Below, piece after piece: positions 7,432 to 9,361 of a stretch of DNA of 9,361 bases. A model generated the notes under the pieces. That model saw only the letters and a program-made list of their open reading frames with translations, ran no database searches and was not told the DNA's origin. The stretch spans positions 1 to 9,361 of the forward strand of contig JAEZLU010000116.1 in the NCBI GenBank assembly GCA_023415075.1, in the 5' to 3' direction. Within the stretch, counting starts at the first letter, position 1. Every line of letters begins with the position of its first letter. The DNA comes from Bacillota bacterium (GTDB lineage: Bacteria; Bacillota; Negativicutes; Sporomusales; UBA7701). A program made the position numbers and the translations under genes.

Positions 7432-8748
7432 GTGTATCAAAGGCCCTCGCGGGAGGTGGCGGCGATTACAAGACTGGCTTGGGTAGGCCTATTGTCGATA
7501 ACGGTTTTGCTGGCGGCGCTTTCGGGGACTGCCGGTGCGCAGAGCAGCTCGGTCGAGGCGGTGACTGTCAGCGTTACCGCCGGCGATGTGCCGCCACCGG
7601 CCCGGGTAATCAAGCGGATGGAACAAAGTGTCGCCACCGTCGGCGAGCACGTACTGGCCGGCCGCAAGATTGCCGAGGTTGAAAGTAGCCGGGGGACATA
7701 TGAAAAAATTATCAAAGAAGTCTTCGACCGGGTGCTTGTGGGCTACTCAGTGCAGGAGGTAGCCATAACCCCGGGCGAGACCACCCTCGTAGCCGTTCGC
7801 CTTGCCCCCTGGGGCGACATCGTGCGGCGGGTTGTCCTCGAGACGGACATGGGGGCAATAGCGCCCGCCGCCGCCGCACTCGTGCGCCAGGACATGGGCG
7901 ATATCGAAGGCAAACTCGGCCAGGTGCTTATCGGTATGCCGGTGGAGTCGGTAGACTGGGCCGGCAGCGTTTCCAAGTCGGTCATCCGAGAAATTCTTGC
8001 GGCCCAGCTACCTGAATTCCGGGCCAACCTGGAGATAACCGCCGGGACGGTGACGACGGTAAAACTCTCGCTCATGCCGAGCGGCCCGCTTGTGCAGGAC
8101 GCCATGGTTTCACTGCGTTCCAAGACCATTCCCAACTTTCTGCTGCTGGAAGCCAGGCCGGCGGTAGAGGAGACCGCCCAGGTCATGCGCGGCCTGCCGG
8201 TTGCCTTTGTCGAACGGCACGGCGAATATTTCCGGCAGATGGCCGCCGGGGTGGCGGTAGCCCAGCCGATGGTCAAGCGTTACAGCCTGAACCTCAAAAC
8301 CGTCCTCAAGCCTGGCGTGGACAGTGAGTTGGCGATAAATGCCGAAACCACAAAGTATAAGGTGGCGCTCGAAGGCTACCTCGATATGGGCCGGAGAACC
8401 GACAACACCTCGGCCAGGCTGCATGTGGGCAGCTATCTGGGACAAAAGGACGAGGTGTTTGCCGAAGTCACCTTTATTCCCGGGACGATGACCTGGATAT
8501 TTGCGCCCGGCTTTGGCCATCGACTGGGTCCGCAGTCTGAAGCCGGCTTGAAATATAATTTCAGCGACAAGGCGGCACTCGTCTGGCTAAAACAGGAACT
8601 GGGCGGCAACTGGTCGCTGCGCCTGGAAAGAACTCCGGTTTCCGGCCATAACGAATTCGCCATCCGTTACAAACTCCACGAGTTTTTGAGCGCCGAATAT
8701 ATCTTTACGACAAATGACCATTGGCTAAGGCTGGTAGGGAATTTGTAG
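7432..8748 (+). CDS. Exported protein with three tandem POTRA-like repeats and a short beta-rich C-terminal domain
   Basis: I do not recognise a named family for this protein (438 residues from the GTG). A Sec signal peptide has its hydrophobic core at 15-31 and a likely AGA|QS cleavage after 36. Residues 41-310 form three repeats of exactly 90 residues. The remaining 128 residues alternate short amphipathic strands and turns, enough for perhaps 8-10 strands. The protein ends HWLRLVGNL, without a terminal aromatic. POTRA-like repeats next to bamA suggest a periplasmic or outer-membrane role in OMP or lipid export, possibly filling a TamA-like place, but the barrel part is far too short for a 16-strand Omp85. 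A TAG in frame at 7417 excludes an earlier start. GTG 7432 has no adjacent SD; GTG 7456 abuts GGGAGG too closely; an ATT at 7465 would be well spaced but rare. Coding is secure, the start uncertain, the function unknown. Confidence 0.85.
   Translation: MYQRPSREVAAITRLAWVGLLSITVLLAALSGTAGAQSSSVEAVTVSVTAGDVPPPARVIKRMEQSVATVGEHVLAGRKIAEVESSRGTYEKIIKEVFDRVLVGYSVQEVAITPGETTLVAVRLAPWGDIVRRVVLETDMGAIAPAAAALVRQDMGDIEGKLGQVLIGMPVESVDWAGSVSKSVIREILAAQLPEFRANLEITAGTVTTVKLSLMPSGPLVQDAMVSLRSKTIPNFLLLEARPAVEETAQVMRGLPVAFVERHGEYFRQMAAGVAVAQPMVKRYSLNLKTVLKPGVDSELAINAETTKYKVALEGYLDMGRRTDNTSARLHVGSYLGQKDEVFAEVTFIPGTMTWIFAPGFGHRLGPQSEAGLKYNFSDKAALVWLKQELGGNWSLRLERTPVSGHNEFAIRYKLHEFLSAEYIFTTNDHWLRLVGNL
7552..8361 (+). 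repeat. Three tandem 90-residue POTRA-like protein repeats
   Basis: Repeats cover residues 41-130, 131-220 and 221-310 of the protein that starts at 7432. Landmarks align without gaps: V41/V131/V221 open strand 1, and G115/G205/G295 sit in the turn between strands 2 and 3 (ITPGETTLVAVRLAPWG against ITAGTVTTVKLSLMPSG). A middle motif with the pattern V-(L/M)-x-G-x2-(I/V)-x2-V-(E/D) occurs around G77, G168 and G254. The order strand-helices-strand-strand matches a POTRA fold. Copy 3 is the most diverged. The repeat is visible in protein, not as DNA identity. Confidence 0.7.
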
Positions 8749-8759
8749 AATATTTGTCC

Positions 8760-8788
8760 TTGAACGGCAGGCAGGTCCCTGCTATAAT
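8760..8788 (+). promoter_or_regulatory. Sigma-A-type promoter for skp/ompH
   Basis: The -35 element TTGAAC (8760-8765) and a perfect -10 TATAAT (8783-8788) are separated by exactly 17 bp. Transcription should start near 8795, giving a leader of about 37 nt. The promoter begins 12 nt after the upstream stop codon, so skp can be expressed independently of the tamB-bamA transcript. A second TATAAA at 8796-8801 lacks a good -35. Confidence 0.8.
8771..8782. promoter_or_regulatory. Dyad in the promoter spacer, possible operator
   Basis: GCAGG (8771-8775) and CCTGC (8778-8782) form an inverted repeat around TC, lying in the spacer and abutting the -10 box. A repressor or activator could bind there. 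With only 5-bp half-sites it may be chance. Confidence 0.3.
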
Positions 8789-8831
8789 GAAGTAGTATAA
8801 AATTCTGCCTTACTGCGGAAAGAGGGGTAAA

Positions 8832-9302
8832 ATGCTTAAAATCGAGAAAAAACAGGTTAAGATTGTCTGCATCGTCGTGGCGGCGGTGTTTGTTCTGAGT
8901 ATTGCCGGCCTTGCGGTCTCCCAGACTGGTACGCTGCAGGCGGCGGCCGCGCCTTCGAACATCGGCAAGGTAAATGTCGATGACGTGATGAGGGCTCACC
9001 CTGATTTCAAAAAAGCCGGGGAAACCTTCAACGCCGAAGTCGAACAGGCCCAGAAAGATTTTGCCGCAAAAGCGCCGACCATGGCCAACGACAAAGAGCG
9101 CGAAGCATACTCGGCCCAGATTCAGCAACGGCTAAGCCTTCGGCAGCAGGAACTGATCAAGCCGATTGAGGACAAAGTAATGGCGGCGATCAAGGAAGTG
9201 GCAGATGTCAAAGGTCTGGCGGTCGTTATGCCGACAGCCGTGGTGATTCACGGTGGCCAGGATATCACTGGCGACGTGATGAAGAAACTTGGCATCCAGT
9301 AA
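8832..9302 (+). CDS. skp: Skp/OmpH family periplasmic chaperone
   Basis: Skp/OmpH proteins are trimeric 'jellyfish' chaperones that hold unfolded outer-membrane proteins in the periplasm until BamA takes them. The length, 156 residues, matches E. coli Skp (161). A basic N-terminus (KIEKKQVK) and a hydrophobic core at about 11-29 form a signal sequence, with likely cleavage in the Ala run near 38-40; without cleavage it would stay membrane-anchored. The family strand IGKVNVDDVMRAHPDFKKAG lies at 44-63. A charged, Gln/Lys/Glu-rich helical arm spans about 58-122, and the end returns to the core with KGLAVVMPTAVVIHGGQDIT (127-146). The start ATG has AGAGGGG at 8821-8827, 4 nt before it. The gene has its own promoter and a terminator-like hairpin behind it. 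Placement next to bamA is the usual arrangement and supports the call. Confidence 0.92.
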   Translation: MLKIEKKQVKIVCIVVAAVFVLSIAGLAVSQTGTLQAAAAPSNIGKVNVDDVMRAHPDFKKAGETFNAEVEQAQKDFAAKAPTMANDKEREAYSAQIQQRLSLRQQELIKPIEDKVMAAIKEVADVKGLAVVMPTAVVIHGGQDITGDVMKKLGIQ

Positions 9303-9319
9303 ACAATAATTGCTTATTT

Positions 9320-9352
9320 CCGAGCCGGTTATACTGCGCTCGGTTCTTTATT
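9320..9352 (+). terminator. Probable intrinsic terminator after skp
   Basis: CCGAGC (9320-9325) pairs with GCTCGG (9338-9343). The stem can extend inward by three pairs (9326-9328 with 9334-9336, one G-U) past a bulged C at 9337, leaving a TTATA loop. A T-rich tail, TTCTTTATT, follows at 9344-9352. It starts 18 nt after the skp stop. The tail is interrupted by C and A, so termination may be partial. Confidence 0.6.
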
Positions 9353-9361
9353 CCGAAAAGG

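Noticed and set aside
7743..8276. Open frame on the - strand opposite the POTRA-repeat gene (177 codons)
   Set aside because: It is antisense to a gene with a signal peptide and internal repeats, and the product is Ser/Thr/Arg-rich with no recognisable domain.

Overview
The window reads as an outer-membrane assembly locus of a diderm Firmicute, most likely a Negativicute of the Sporomusaceae type. This is an inference from content. A TamB homologue, a BamA with three POTRA domains and a Skp/OmpH chaperone lie together on one strand. The genes have strong Gram-positive-style Shine-Dalgarno sites (AGGAGG), GC-rich coding sequence and sigma-A-like promoter elements. All six supported genes are on the + strand, and nothing convincing is coded on the - strand. 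There is no RNA gene, mobile element, CRISPR array or DNA repeat family, and no gene-free stretch over 300 bases.

Layout. Positions 1-4230 hold tamB, whose N-terminal membrane anchor is not visible. At 4247-4891 there is a sigma-70-family sigma factor. At 5036-5581 there is a small single-pass membrane protein with a helical cytoplasmic head and a Pro/Ala-rich periplasmic tail. At 5603-7384 is bamA. After a 26-nt hairpin (7405-7430), 7432-8748 encodes an exported protein of unknown function that I read as three tandem 90-residue POTRA-like repeats plus a short beta-rich C-terminal domain. A clear sigma-A-type promoter (8760-8788) then drives skp/ompH (8832-9302), which is followed by a probable intrinsic terminator (9320-9352).

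How they fit together. Skp-type chaperones carry unfolded outer-membrane proteins across the periplasm, BamA folds them into the outer membrane, and TamB-family proteins bridge the two membranes and are implicated in phospholipid transport and OMP biogenesis. No TamA and no Bam lipoproteins are seen here, so TamB may work with BamA or with the POTRA-like neighbour.

The least ordinary parts are the sigma factor next to a membrane protein with anti-sigma-like topology inside an envelope assembly operon, the undescribed POTRA-repeat protein after bamA, and the hairpin that occupies the place where that gene's ribosome binding site should be. The sigma/membrane-protein pair suggests, without proving, a local feedback circuit analogous in logic to sigma-E/RseA of proteobacteria.
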